This document shows, piece by piece, positions 7,403 to 17,078 of a stretch of 64,000 nt of DNA; position 1 is the stretch's first letter, and every line of letters starts with the position of its first letter. The DNA lies in assembly GCF_003987395.1 (NCBI RefSeq), contig NZ_PIPT01000007.1:1-64000 (forward strand), read 5' to 3'. The notes under the pieces were generated by a model. The model ran no database searches. It worked only from the letters and a program-made list of their open reading frames with translations, and was not told the DNA's origin. This DNA is from Pseudidiomarina aquimaris. GTDB lineage: Bacteria > Pseudomonadota > Gammaproteobacteria > Enterobacterales > Alteromonadaceae. Made by a program: the position numbers and the translations under genes.

Positions 7403-9415
7403 ATGCAGCTTAACCCGCGCCAGCAAGAAGCCGTGCAAGCCATAAGCGGCCCCGTTCTCGTATTAGCCGGCGCTGGTAGCGGTAAAACGCGGGTGATCAC
7501 CGAAAAGATCGCTTATTTAATTACCAAGTGTAATTACCAAGCACGCCATATTGCTGCGGTCACGTTCACTAACAAAGCCGCGCGCGAGATGAAAGAGCGC
7601 GTGGGACAAACGCTCGGACGTCAGTATACTCGCGGTCTTACAGTTTCAACGTTTCACACACTTGGTCTCAGTATCATCCGCAAAGAAGTGGGGCAACTGG
7701 GGCTTAAGTCAGGTTTTTCGTTGTTCGACGATCAAGATTCTTTTGCACTGTTAAAAGCCCTGACTGAACCTGAACTTGATGGCGACAAAGAGCTATTGAA
7801 GCGCTTGCAAAGCACCATCAGCAACTGGAAGAACGCAATGTTGTCGCCGCAGCAGGCGCTGTCGCACGCGAAAACGCCCGACGAAGAAGAGTTCGCTGAA
7901 TTCTATCGTCGCTATCAGCAGAACATGCGCGCCTGCAATGCGCTCGATTTCGATGATTTGATCTTGCTGCCGACCCAATTACTCGCCAGCAACGAGCATT
8001 CGCGTCAGCGCTGGCAGAAGAAGTTTCAATATCTGCTGGTGGACGAATATCAGGATACCAATACGTCACAGTATCAATTGGTGAAGCTGCTCGTCGGTGA
8101 GCGTGCTCGTTTCACTGTGGTAGGTGACGACGATCAGTCCATTTATTCATGGCGTGGCGCACAGCCACAGAATCTCGCGCTGCTGCAAAAGGACTTTCCC
8201 AGCCTGCAAGTTATCAAGCTAGAGCAAAACTACCGCTCACACGGGCGCATTCTTAAAGCCGCAAACATTCTCATAGAAAACAATCCGCATGTGTTTGACA
8301 AAAAGTTGTTCTCTGAAATGGAGTATGGGGTGCCATTACGGGTCATTTATGGCCGCAATGAAGAGCATGAAGCCGAGCGTGTGGTCGCTGAAATCGTCCG
8401 CCGTCGCTTCTTAGAACGCACGCCTTATTCGCATTTTGCTGTGCTCTATCGTGGCAACCATCAGTCGCGAATTTTTGAAAAGGCACTGCTTACCAACCGC
8501 ATTCCGTATCGTATGACTGGCGGTCAGAGTTTCTTCGCGCGTGCTGAAGTCAAAGATATCATGGCGTATTTGCGACTATTGATGAACCCAACCGATGACA
8601 CCGCCTTCATCCGTATCGTCAATGTTCCTAAGCGTGGCGTCGGTCCGCATACGGTCGAACGTATTGGCGAGTTGGCTCACGAGCTGCACTGCAGTTTACT
8701 TGAAGCGGCGCAGCACCAAGCGCTGAAGACCCGCCTTGGTAGCCGCGAGTATCAGTCTGTGCAGCTTTTCACGCATTTGATGGGGCAAACAGCTCGCCGC
8801 TGTGACGATAATCGCGACGTGATGCCCGCGCTCTATCATCTAATCAAAGAGATCGGCTACGAAGAATGGCTCTACGAAGCAAGCCCTAGCCAAGCTGCCG
8901 CGGAAATGCGCTACAAAAATATCAGCGAGCTCTTACGTTGGGTGGGTGAGATGCTTAAGGGTGACGATGAGCATGACCCGCTCAATTTTGAGCAAGCTGT
9001 TGCCAAACTCTGTTTACGCGACCTCATGTCACGCAATGAAGAAGAAGATGTTGGCGATCAGGTGCAACTGATGACGTTGCATGCGTCCAAAGGCCTCGAA
9101 TTTCCTCATGTGTTTTTGGTCGGTATGGAGGAAGGTTTGCTCCCTCATCAATCCAGCATCGACGACAATATGGTCGAAGAAGAGCGTCGCCTGGCGTATG
9201 TGGGGATCACCCGCGCTCAACAGTCGCTGATTTTCACGATGGCGAAAGAACGCCGCCAATACGGTGACGTGATTCGCCCGGAACCCAGTCGTTTTCTGTT
9301 TGAGTTACCGCAGGATGACTTAGAGTGGGAAGGAAAAACACCCGTGACGGCAGAAAAAGAAGAAGAAACACGAGCGAGTGGTCTCGCTATGCTGCGCAGC
9401 GCCCTCAAAAATTAA
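7403..9415 (+). CDS. rep: ATP-dependent DNA helicase Rep
   Basis: A UvrD-family superfamily 1A 3'-5' helicase of 670 residues, the length of E. coli Rep. All motifs are visible: Walker A GAGSGKTRV, motif II DEYQDTN, motif III DDDQSIYSWRGA, motif IV EQNYRS, motif V MTLHASKGLEF and motif VI RRLAYVGITRAQ. I start at the ATG at 7403 (MQLNPRQQEAV), which has AAAGGA upstream and matches the Rep N-terminus, not at the TTG at 7382. Rep helps replication forks past bound proteins. The last four bases overlap the convergent gene at 9412. Confidence 0.95.
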   Translation: MQLNPRQQEAVQAISGPVLVLAGAGSGKTRVITEKIAYLITKCNYQARHIAAVTFTNKAAREMKERVGQTLGRQYTRGLTVSTFHTLGLSIIRKEVGQLGLKSGFSLFDDQDSFALLKALTEPELDGDKELLKRLQSTISNWKNAMLSPQQALSHAKTPDEEEFAEFYRRYQQNMRACNALDFDDLILLPTQLLASNEHSRQRWQKKFQYLLVDEYQDTNTSQYQLVKLLVGERARFTVVGDDDQSIYSWRGAQPQNLALLQKDFPSLQVIKLEQNYRSHGRILKAANILIENNPHVFDKKLFSEMEYGVPLRVIYGRNEEHEAERVVAEIVRRRFLERTPYSHFAVLYRGNHQSRIFEKALLTNRIPYRMTGGQSFFARAEVKDIMAYLRLLMNPTDDTAFIRIVNVPKRGVGPHTVERIGELAHELHCSLLEAAQHQALKTRLGSREYQSVQLFTHLMGQTARRCDDNRDVMPALYHLIKEIGYEEWLYEASPSQAAAEMRYKNISELLRWVGEMLKGDDEHDPLNFEQAVAKLCLRDLMSRNEEEDVGDQVQLMTLHASKGLEFPHVFLVGMEEGLLPHQSSIDDNMVEEERRLAYVGITRAQQSLIFTMAKERRQYGDVIRPEPSRFLFELPQDDLEWEGKTPVTAEKEEETRASGLAMLRSALKN

Positions 9416-11988
9416 ATCGCTTCCTGCTTCGCCCGAGCAGGTAACCATCTTGGCTCGCCTAACTCTTTACCTACACCAATTTGCACGCCGGCTTTGCGTA
9501 TGGCCGTTAATTGCGCCTGAGTATCGACCCCTGCCGCCGCTACCGTGATATCAAGTTCCTGGCAAAGGTTAACCACGTTGCGCACCATTACCCCAGCGCG
9601 CTCCGATGCTGCGGTTTCACTGACAAAGCGCGGATCAAGCTTGACATGCGTAAACGGATAATTAAGTAAATATTGCAAGGCTCCTGAACTACGACCAAAT
9701 TCATTCAAAGCGAGTCCTACGCCGGCATCGGCTAAGGTTCGCAAGGCAGTAAGTTGGCGTTTTGAATTGTCACTCAGCTCGGTCTCACTAAACTCAAATA
9801 CTAAGAGCTCTGGCCGTACGCCAGTCTTGCGGATGATTTCCAGTAAGGCTTTTACGTCCGCTAACTTATAAAGATGCTTGGTCGATAGACTGACGTAAAT
9901 GGGGATTTGCAGCTCTTCGTCACGCACGATTTCGCAGCAGCGCGTCAACATCCAATGGTCTAGCTGCAAGATCATGCCGGTTTTTTCCGCGACATTCAGA
10001 AAACTTTGTGCGGTAAGCAACTGCTCGCCACGTTGCCAGCGTACGAGCACTTCGCGGGCACGTGCTTGACGTGTCGACAGCGAGACTAAATCGAACTGCT
10101 GTAATACGAAGTCTTGGTCAAACTGCGCATGGCGTAATTCAGTTTCACGATGCAAAGAGGCAACGAGATCTTTGTGAATACTTTCGTCAAATACCACGTA
10201 TCGGCCACGCCCCATGCTTTTCGCTTGATACATGGCGGCATCAGCATCGCGCAATAAACGTTCGGCGGAATCGTTACGTGACTTGCACTCGGCAATCCCG
10301 ACGCTGGCACCGGAGTAATGCTCGGTTTCACCGAACACGAACGGCTTGCGCATATGTTCAATGATGCGGCTCGCAACTTCACGTGCGTCGTCCATGTGCC
10401 GTATGAGGTTCAGCAAGATAACAAACTCGTCACCGCCTAGTCGCGCTACTGTGTCGTTATCGCGCACGCACTCCCCGATTCGACGACTGGCTTCAAGTAA
10501 GAACTCATCGCCCGCAGAGTGTCCAAGTGAATCATTGATATCTTTAAAACGGTCAAGATCGACAAATAACACGGCAAAATTATGACTCGGGAAGCGCCGC
10601 TTCTGATTCAGCGCTTGCTGCAAGCGCTCAGTGAACATCGAGCGATTAGGTAAGCCGGTCAAGGTGTCATGATGCGCATCGTAAAAGAGCTTTTCTTCAA
10701 TCTTCTTACGGCGCTCAATTTCGTTGACTAACTCTTCGGTACGCTCTGCTACTTTCTTCTCGAGGAAGGCGTTCACGCGCTTCACTTCGTCGGCATTGCG
10801 GCGACGCTCTAGCGCAACAGCAACATGCTGGGAAACGAAGTTCAACACCTCAAGGTCATCTTGTTTGTAGTTGACCTCGTCTTTATAGGTTTGCACCGAT
10901 AGCACGCCTATCACTTCGTCATCGACCACCAACGGCGAGCCGAGCCATTGGGTCGGTCGGCTACCGTAGTATTTGGTTGGACCCTCAACTTCCCCGGCTT
11001 TGACTAACTTACTGTAAGCCGCTTCGTCAATGTAAGCCGGCTGTTGAGTTTTAATCACATACTCTGTCATTCCCTTGCCTAACGGGCGGCGATCCACAAG
11101 TTGCTGATCACGTTCGTCGACATAATATGGGAAGTGGATATGACGCCGATCGTCGTCTAAGAGCGCGACAAAAAAGTTGTCGTTGTTCATGAGCTTGCCA
11201 ATTTGCCCATGTAATTGCGAAAAGAACGTACTCATGTTTTCAGAGGTATTCGTTAACTCTGATATGGCGTACAACACCGCTGAAAGCTTCTCAGCACGTT
11301 TACGCTCTGCAATCTGCTCTTCTAAGTTGCGGTTAATGTCGCGTAAGTTTGCCGTTTGCCGATCAATCTCTTCGCGCATGAATTCACGTTGTTGGATACG
11401 CTCTAGGGCGTTAACGATATGCTGCGAGACGAACATAAACAGCTCTTTATCATTCGTCGTGTAGCCCACCTCTTCGGTGTAGCTTTGCACCACCATCGCA
11501 CCAATCACGCGATCTCCGCTGCGCAGTGGCACCCCTAACCAGTCGACCGGTGGTGAGCCTAAGTCGCGGATTTCGCCACGCTCAACCAGTTCATTGAAGT
11601 TTTGTTCACTTAACAAAAAAGGTTCACTGGTACGCATGACATAGCCAGTGAGCCCCTGCCGAAGAACCTCAGCGGGAAATTCCTCATCGCTTGGCATGGC
11701 GTCATACTCGTCAACAAAGTAGACAAAGCGCACGGTATCGTCGGCATGATCGTAGACGCAAACATAGAAGTTCTTTGCCATCATAAGTTCATCAATGATG
11801 GCATGTAACGCTGGGTAGAACTCAGACATGTCGCGTGCCGACGAGGCAAGTTCAGAGATTCGGAACAGTGCCTTTTGCACCACTTCAGACTGGCGATACT
11901 TCAGAGCAATGTTTTTCAGGCGTGCAACAGCCTTGCGCAGGCGCGCAATTTCAGGATTGGCTACTTTCTTCGTTTGGCTGTTGCTCAT
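9412..11988 (-). CDS. Double-GAF sensor with GGDEF and degenerate EAL domain
   Basis: A cytoplasmic signalling protein of about 858 residues. An N-terminal coiled coil leads to a GAF domain, a coiled-coil linker, a second GAF domain, a GGDEF domain and an EAL-like domain. The cyclase signature RLGGDEF is intact. The phosphodiesterase half is degenerate: EAL reads EVL (REVLVRW), the Glu/metal motif reads FEFSE, and the expected DDFG reads NEFG. It probably makes c-di-GMP and cannot degrade it, with the EAL-like part perhaps only binding ligand. The start was placed at the ATG at 11988; a TTG at 12048 is also possible. It overlaps rep by four bases at its 3' end. Confidence 0.85.
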   Translation of the reverse strand: MSNSQTKKVANPEIARLRKAVARLKNIALKYRQSEVVQKALFRISELASSARDMSEFYPALHAIIDELMMAKNFYVCVYDHADDTVRFVYFVDEYDAMPSDEEFPAEVLRQGLTGYVMRTSEPFLLSEQNFNELVERGEIRDLGSPPVDWLGVPLRSGDRVIGAMVVQSYTEEVGYTTNDKELFMFVSQHIVNALERIQQREFMREEIDRQTANLRDINRNLEEQIAERKRAEKLSAVLYAISELTNTSENMSTFFSQLHGQIGKLMNNDNFFVALLDDDRRHIHFPYYVDERDQQLVDRRPLGKGMTEYVIKTQQPAYIDEAAYSKLVKAGEVEGPTKYYGSRPTQWLGSPLVVDDEVIGVLSVQTYKDEVNYKQDDLEVLNFVSQHVAVALERRRNADEVKRVNAFLEKKVAERTEELVNEIERRKKIEEKLFYDAHHDTLTGLPNRSMFTERLQQALNQKRRFPSHNFAVLFVDLDRFKDINDSLGHSAGDEFLLEASRRIGECVRDNDTVARLGGDEFVILLNLIRHMDDAREVASRIIEHMRKPFVFGETEHYSGASVGIAECKSRNDSAERLLRDADAAMYQAKSMGRGRYVVFDESIHKDLVASLHRETELRHAQFDQDFVLQQFDLVSLSTRQARAREVLVRWQRGEQLLTAQSFLNVAEKTGMILQLDHWMLTRCCEIVRDEELQIPIYVSLSTKHLYKLADVKALLEIIRKTGVRPELLVFEFSETELSDNSKRQLTALRTLADAGVGLALNEFGRSSGALQYLLNYPFTHVKLDPRFVSETAASERAGVMVRNVVNLCQELDITVAAAGVDTQAQLTAIRKAGVQIGVGKELGEPRWLPARAKQEAI

Positions 11989-12136
11989 CGGCTTATTGCA
12001 AGCTCTTTGTTCGTTTTTTAATCTTATTTTATGTTTTTTTGTGAACAAACATTCCTTCGATTATATCTTTACATTTATTTACAAGAAAGCATTTTGCCGA
12101 GTTTTTCGCCATTAAGTTCGTTATACAACATGCACA

Positions 12137-12158
12137 AAAAAACCGCCGAAGCGGTTTT
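12137..12158 (-). terminator. Rho-independent terminator of the cytochrome c5 gene
   Basis: Read on the minus strand this is AAAACCGC, loop TTCG, GCGGTTTT followed by more T. This gives a strong stem with a UUCG tetraloop and a U tract. It lies about 30 bases past the stop of the cytochrome gene. Confidence 0.85.
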
Positions 12159-12185
12159 TGATGCATGATTTTGTCAATTTCAGCC

Positions 12186-12617
12186 CTAGATATCGGCAAT
12201 CATGTAGTCGATAGCAGCTTGAATTTCGTCATCGCTACAGTCACCACAGGTACCTTTCGGAGGCATCGCGTTATAGCCTTCAATGGCGTGCTTCAATACG
12301 GTATCCATGCCTTGTGCAAGACGTGGTTCCCAATCGGCTGCATTGTTAATTTTTGGCGCGCCCAAAACGCCGCCAGTATGACAAGCGGCACAATAAGTAT
12401 TATAAATCTGGTCACCCGAACGTGCGCCACCCGCGCTTGCACCACTGTCAGCGGTAGCTGCAGCGTCACCGGTACGAACTTGACCGATTGGCGCGATACG
12501 TTTTGCAATGTCTTCATTGCTATCTTGCGGTAACATAGTGGCACCCGCGCTGCCGACTACAAAGGCCATTGCAGCGGCGAGGAAACGACCCGATTTTACG
12601 ACTTTAAATACGTTCAC
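12186..12617 (-). CDS. Cytochrome c5 family protein
   Basis: A periplasmic or membrane-anchored class I c-type cytochrome. The haem site CAACH is present, and the distal Met ligand is likely in YNAMPPKG. The additional Cys pair (GTCGDCSDDE) is characteristic of cytochrome c5. An N-terminal hydrophobic segment (FLAAAMAFVVGSAGA) is a signal peptide or anchor, followed by a Gly/Ala-rich linker. The start is most likely the GTG at 12617, because AGGAG lies six bases upstream of it and inside the longer ATG frame (12635). It may donate electrons to terminal oxidases or nitrite/peroxide reductases. Confidence 0.88.
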   Translation of the reverse strand: MNVFKVVKSGRFLAAAMAFVVGSAGATMLPQDSNEDIAKRIAPIGQVRTGDAAATADSGASAGGARSGDQIYNTYCAACHTGGVLGAPKINNAADWEPRLAQGMDTVLKHAIEGYNAMPPKGTCGDCSDDEIQAAIDYMIADI

Positions 12618-12709
12618 AGTGGACTCCTGTTGCATATCGATGAGCTTGCACGCTCACAAAGTTGTTGCGATTATAGCCAGATTCCGTCCAAGGTTAAACA
12701 TTTCGTTGC

Positions 12710-13792
12710 ATGTCTTCTCCAGCAAATAATGATACGCGGAAAATTGCCCTTTTAGATCTCGATGCTTTTTTTGCCAGCGCCGAGGTTTTGCGTGACCCTA
12801 GTTTGCGCCACAAGCCCTTTGCGGTCGGGGGTGGCAGTGAGCGCGGAGTGGTTGCCACCGCGAATTATCTGGCGCGGCAATTTGGCGTGCGCAGTGCTAT
12901 GTCGGGTGCGCACGCGCGTCGCTTATGCCCACAGTTGCATTTTGTCGCCCCTGATCATCGCTATTACCGCGAATTGTCCAAACAAGTGCTCGCGGTCCTT
13001 CGTCAAGTTACCGAAATTGTTGAACCTGCATCGATCGATGAGTTTTATCTTGATTTAACCGACAACCAAGAATATCAAGGGAGTGCTTCGTTAACTATGG
13101 CAGCGATACGCGATCAGTTACGCGACATGGGGCTGACCGCATCCGCAGGGATTAGCTGCCAGAAGATGGTGGCAAAAATTGCCAGCGAGGAGCAAAAACC
13201 CGACGGCCAATTTGTCGTGCCTCCCGATCAGGTCGTTGCCTACCTTAGTCAGCTGAGCCTTAAGCGCATACCTGGGGTGGGTCCAAAGAGCCTTGAGCGT
13301 CTACAAAACGCCGGCTATTACCTCGGCAAAGATATTCAACAAGCCGACCTAACACGACTGCAGCGGTTATTAGGTGATAAGTCGGGTTGGTTACTGTATC
13401 AACGTTGCACCGGTAACGACCCACGCCCAGTGGTGACTGAGCGCACGCGCAAAAGTATCGGCTGTGAGGAAACCTTACGCCACGATTTTCAGCATTTACG
13501 TCAGTTAGAAAGCTTTCTCGATGAGGTGTTGCTTCCGCAATTGCAAAAGCGCGCGGGAAAAAGTCGCTGGCAAGACGTTTTGATCAAAAGTCAGACGGTG
13601 AAACTAAAGTTTAGCGATTTTCAACAAACCACCGTTTCCAAGACCGCTAAAACAGCCTCTCCGAGCTTGTTTTATCAGCTATTACGCGAAGCTTGGGAGC
13701 GCCGCCAGCAACGCGGCGTACGACTGATTGGGATTAGTATCACCCTACCCGACCCAGACGAGCAGTTACAGTTGGAACTTGAGCTTGATTAA
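12710..13792 (+). CDS. dinB: DNA polymerase IV (translesion)
   Basis: A Y-family DNA polymerase of 360 residues, close to the 351 of E. coli DinB. The catalytic acidic residues are in LDLDAFFASAE and ASIDEFYLDL. The helix-hairpin-helix thumb (KRIPGVGPKSLERLQ) and the little-finger domain (KSIGCEETL) follow. It carries out error-prone synthesis past damaged bases. The gene is monocistronic and its end overlaps the convergent PepSY gene by four bases. Confidence 0.95.
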   Translation: MSSPANNDTRKIALLDLDAFFASAEVLRDPSLRHKPFAVGGGSERGVVATANYLARQFGVRSAMSGAHARRLCPQLHFVAPDHRYYRELSKQVLAVLRQVTEIVEPASIDEFYLDLTDNQEYQGSASLTMAAIRDQLRDMGLTASAGISCQKMVAKIASEEQKPDGQFVVPPDQVVAYLSQLSLKRIPGVGPKSLERLQNAGYYLGKDIQQADLTRLQRLLGDKSGWLLYQRCTGNDPRPVVTERTRKSIGCEETLRHDFQHLRQLESFLDEVLLPQLQKRAGKSRWQDVLIKSQTVKLKFSDFQQTTVSKTAKTASPSLFYQLLREAWERRQQRGVRLIGISITLPDPDEQLQLELELD

Positions 13793-14838
13793 CGGTGCGC
13801 GCGACGACGCCACCAAAACCAAACGCCAGTTAACGGTAGCAGCATTAGCGCCAAACCACCTAACAACACCGCTGCTAACCAGGACCATCCCCCCACAGCT
13901 GCAATATGTAATGGATAGACCATTTGTGATAGCTGAAAACCCAATGACTTCGCCCGTACGTCATCAGCACTAACCAGCGAGCCCTGTGAGGCAAAAACTA
14001 AATAGCTACGACCATTCGGGTGCCATTCGTCGGCGTGTTGCAAGCGCATGCGGTAGTTGCCTTCCTCTGTGGGCGCTAGATAGACTAAGCGCGGCGTTTG
14101 CTGCGGCCAGAACTGGTTGGCAATCGCAAATCGTTGTTGCCAATTGGCCGCAGTCGTTTGCGGGAGTAGCTTTGCCTGCCGTGGCACGTTTTGCGGCACT
14201 TTCTGTGGCAATAACTGCGACAAGCCGGCGTTTACGGAGGCAGCGTACATAATTGCTGTGCCGGTAAGCAACAGCACGGCAATCGGCACCAGGAAAAGCA
14301 CGCCGCTACTGCGATGTAACTGCCACAAAGTCGCTATAAACTGTCGCTGTCCAGGTCGCACAAAACGTACGCTCAGAACGCGCCAGCTCCAATGACGCGG
14401 CCACCAGCGCACGACACCCGCAATCACTAATAGCAAGCTCAGCAACCCCAAGATGCCCATGATGTCTTTGCCAAGTTCGTGCAATAGCAAATGGTGGTGA
14501 AATTCGACCATCCATGACACCCAATCACCTAACTGCGGACGCGCGAGCAATTCCTTACCGGAGCCATCGAAATAGAAGGTCGTCCCGGCCCCATCCACCA
14601 CTTCGATCCATGGTTTGTCGGCACGCGGCAAATAAGCATAGCCTGCATCGAACCGATTAAAAACAGCAGCAGCTTCGGTTGCGGAGGGGATTTCAACAAG
14701 TCGCAGTTGCGGATACTGCAACTGTAAAAGTTCGGTCTTGTATAACAGCAAAGTGCCGGTCAAAGCGACCAGCACCATCCATAAAGCAAGGGAAAGGCCG
14801 AGCCACTTGTGCACTCGGCCAAAACCATGACGCCACAT
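13789..14838 (-). CDS. PepSY-associated TM helix protein (iron-uptake linked)
   Basis: About 349 residues with four transmembrane segments (near the N-terminus, around 120-145, 170-200 and 310-340) and periplasmic PepSY-like regions, typical of the PepSY_TM/PiuB family. Members often sit beside siderophore receptors and are thought to help release or reduce siderophore iron at the inner membrane. The ATG at 14838 shares its A with the TAA of the upstream TonB receptor gene, so the pair is an operon behind the Fur box at 17008-17026. The C-terminus ends in an Arg/His-rich tail. Confidence 0.82.
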   Translation of the reverse strand: MWRHGFGRVHKWLGLSLALWMVLVALTGTLLLYKTELLQLQYPQLRLVEIPSATEAAAVFNRFDAGYAYLPRADKPWIEVVDGAGTTFYFDGSGKELLARPQLGDWVSWMVEFHHHLLLHELGKDIMGILGLLSLLLVIAGVVRWWPRHWSWRVLSVRFVRPGQRQFIATLWQLHRSSGVLFLVPIAVLLLTGTAIMYAASVNAGLSQLLPQKVPQNVPRQAKLLPQTTAANWQQRFAIANQFWPQQTPRLVYLAPTEEGNYRMRLQHADEWHPNGRSYLVFASQGSLVSADDVRAKSLGFQLSQMVYPLHIAAVGGWSWLAAVLLGGLALMLLPLTGVWFWWRRRAHR

Positions 14839-16955
14839 TAGAATTGATAGCTCCAATTCACACTGACAGTCCGTCCACGACCAGCGAAGTTACGCGAATC
14901 AGGACCCACAGTTTGGGCGTAATAGGTGAAGTAAAATTCATCTAATAGGTTTTCGACGCCTACCGTGAACTGTCCGTAATCCATGGTCTCAATTAAGATT
15001 TGTGCGTCGAGCGTTTCATAGCCGTCAAAGTTGTTGATGGCTTGTGCGCCACTGTAAATGTCGCGGTCAAACAGCATGTTGTACTGCAAACGGCTGCTTA
15101 CTAAAGCGCCCCATTGCTGTTCCCAGAACAGGTTGGCGCGTTCAGGGGCAATGTTGCGACCACCTAATTCGGCGTCCACACGATCATCGCCATCACTGTC
15201 GTACTCACCATTGGTCTTGGCATAATTCACCCCAAAGCTGGTGTCTGGCGAATAGGCATAGCTTGCGCTCAGCTCGTAACCGTCGATCTCAGTGCGCTCA
15301 CGTTGCACACTGTAGAAGCCGTCGGCGTCTGCTTGTAAGCGCGCACCTAAATCTGAGTCGGACATAAAGTAACTCGCGCTGAAGGTCATTGCCGAGCTAC
15401 GGTACTCCACCCCTACTTCACGGTTATCCGCAATCACCGGTTGCAAATCAAGGAAACTGTTGACGCTCAAACCAGGCTCGCTGATACCACGCAGCACACG
15501 GCCTACGTCGGGCATGCTGAAGCCTTCTGAATAGCTAGCAAATACGCGCCAGTCGTTGCTTAGCTCATAGACGATGCCGGCATTAGGTAACAGTTCGTTG
15601 AACGATGGCTCACCGCCTTCGACAAAAACGCTGCCGTAACTTGCGAGGGTTGTGAAGTCATCGACATTCAGAGTGCCATCTTCATAGCGCAAGCCAGCAC
15701 TTAAAGTCAGGCCGTTGGCTTGGTAACGCACTTGCGTAAACGGCGCCCAGTTTTTGAAGGTTGTTTCTGGAACCCACTGGCGACCCGTCTGTGCCAGCTC
15801 TTGGAAGGTGGTGTCATTGAGGTAATCCAGCCCCGCGGTAACGTCAATCGGCGAGTCGCCAACATTGCGCCAGTTCAGGGTCAAACGCGAGCCGTACTTC
15901 TCGGAATCGTTGCGAGACTGATCAAACAAGTTTTCGCCGTACGCAGGGTCTTGGAAGGTACCATAGGTTCCACCACCATAGAGCGCAGAAAAGTCTTGTG
16001 AAAATAACTGCCAGTTGAGGTCAGCACCCAGTAAATTCGCATGGCGATAGGTTAAGGTGGCGGTGGTCACTTTGTTGCGTGGCGCATCTCCTGCGGTTGG
16101 TTCTGCCACAGAAATCGTCGGCTCACCGATTGCGCGGTCGCCACCGAGTGAAGAAAAGTCACCATTGCCTTCCATATTGAAGTGGTTCACCATCGCTTCG
16201 ATACTTTGCAGATCATCAATGCGGTAGCCCAACTTTGCAAAAACATCATAGCTTTCTGAGTCCATGGTATCGCCTTGCGCGGTATCCACACCGATAAAGT
16301 CGCCATTACCGTCGACATACATGCCAGTGCTACGCAATTGCACGCCAGCAACAGCAGAAACATCACCTGAGGCTGCACGAACGAGGTAGCCCGCGCGATA
16401 ACCTAAGCCGTCACTGGTTTCACTGGTGGGCGCAGTAAAGCCCGCGGTAACTTCGTGTTGCGCGCCTTGGGTTGCTGACTTGGTGATGATATTGATGATG
16501 CCACCACTGGCGCCCAAACCTTGAATGGCACTTGCACCGTGAATAATTTCGACGCGCTCAATCATCAGTGGATCGATCGTGTACGCTGCCCGTGAGCCGT
16601 TACGCAAAGGATTGGACTGTGGCACCCCATCAATTAAATACAACGGCTCGCGACCCCGTAAGGTTTCACCCGCGCTCGTTAGCTTTTGTCGCGACGGTGA
16701 AAATGCAGGAACTAAGTTACCCAAAACGTCAGACAGTGAGTCGGCACTGGCCAATTGTTGACGCAGATCTTCGCCATCAATCACGGTGACCGTTGCTGGC
16801 ACACTTGCCGCGGTCTGTTCGGTGCGGGTTGCGGTAATTTTGATCCGCTCATTGGCTTTTACCGGCTCACTGCTGGTTTGTGCAGCAGCTTGCGGAACGA
16901 AAACGGGGCTTGCCAATAAAGTGGCAATGGCCAGGCTCAGCAGAGATTTTTGCAT
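14838..16955 (-). CDS. TonB-dependent siderophore receptor
   Basis: An outer-membrane receptor of about 705 residues. It has a signal peptide (cleavage after AAA near residue 24), a plug domain (VTVIDGEDLRQQL through GGIINIITK) and a 22-strand-type barrel ending in the C-terminal aromatic VNWSYQF. I chose the ATG at 16955 because it directly precedes the signal peptide; the upstream extension is not signal-like. A Fur box lies about 50-70 bases upstream and a PepSY iron-uptake gene follows, so the substrate is probably a ferric siderophore. The exact ligand cannot be read from sequence. Confidence 0.88.
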   Translation of the reverse strand: MQKSLLSLAIATLLASPVFVPQAAAQTSSEPVKANERIKITATRTEQTAASVPATVTVIDGEDLRQQLASADSLSDVLGNLVPAFSPSRQKLTSAGETLRGREPLYLIDGVPQSNPLRNGSRAAYTIDPLMIERVEIIHGASAIQGLGASGGIINIITKSATQGAQHEVTAGFTAPTSETSDGLGYRAGYLVRAASGDVSAVAGVQLRSTGMYVDGNGDFIGVDTAQGDTMDSESYDVFAKLGYRIDDLQSIEAMVNHFNMEGNGDFSSLGGDRAIGEPTISVAEPTAGDAPRNKVTTATLTYRHANLLGADLNWQLFSQDFSALYGGGTYGTFQDPAYGENLFDQSRNDSEKYGSRLTLNWRNVGDSPIDVTAGLDYLNDTTFQELAQTGRQWVPETTFKNWAPFTQVRYQANGLTLSAGLRYEDGTLNVDDFTTLASYGSVFVEGGEPSFNELLPNAGIVYELSNDWRVFASYSEGFSMPDVGRVLRGISEPGLSVNSFLDLQPVIADNREVGVEYRSSAMTFSASYFMSDSDLGARLQADADGFYSVQRERTEIDGYELSASYAYSPDTSFGVNYAKTNGEYDSDGDDRVDAELGGRNIAPERANLFWEQQWGALVSSRLQYNMLFDRDIYSGAQAINNFDGYETLDAQILIETMDYGQFTVGVENLLDEFYFTYYAQTVGPDSRNFAGRGRTVSVNWSYQF

Positions 16956-17007
16956 GATCAGGAATCCTATTGACGCAAATTTGATTCTTGTGAAAAGAAA
17001 GTGCGCC

Positions 17008-17026
17008 AATGATAACGATTCGCATT
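17008..17026 (-). promoter_or_regulatory. Fur box upstream of the siderophore receptor
   Basis: AATGATAACGATTCGCATT is a 19-bp imperfect palindrome close to the Fur consensus GATAATGATAATCATTATC. It lies 53 bases upstream of the TonB receptor start. Repression of the receptor-PepSY operon by iron-loaded Fur is expected. Confidence 0.75.
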
Positions 17027-17078
17027 TATAGATCAATACCTAAATAGGAATAGTTTTTATTTACTTTTGGGCTAGAAC

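Noticed and set aside
12165-12533. 122-residue open frame on the + strand
   Set aside because: It is antisense to the cytochrome c5 gene, whose haem motif, signal segment and terminator are clear. Its protein has no signal, domain or ribosome-binding site.
17047-17061. GGAATAGTTTTTATT as another copy of the GGAATAAWTTATTCC operator
   Set aside because: Only the left half matches and it lies between the RpiR stop and the siderophore receptor promoter, which already has a Fur box. The AT-rich context makes a chance match likely.
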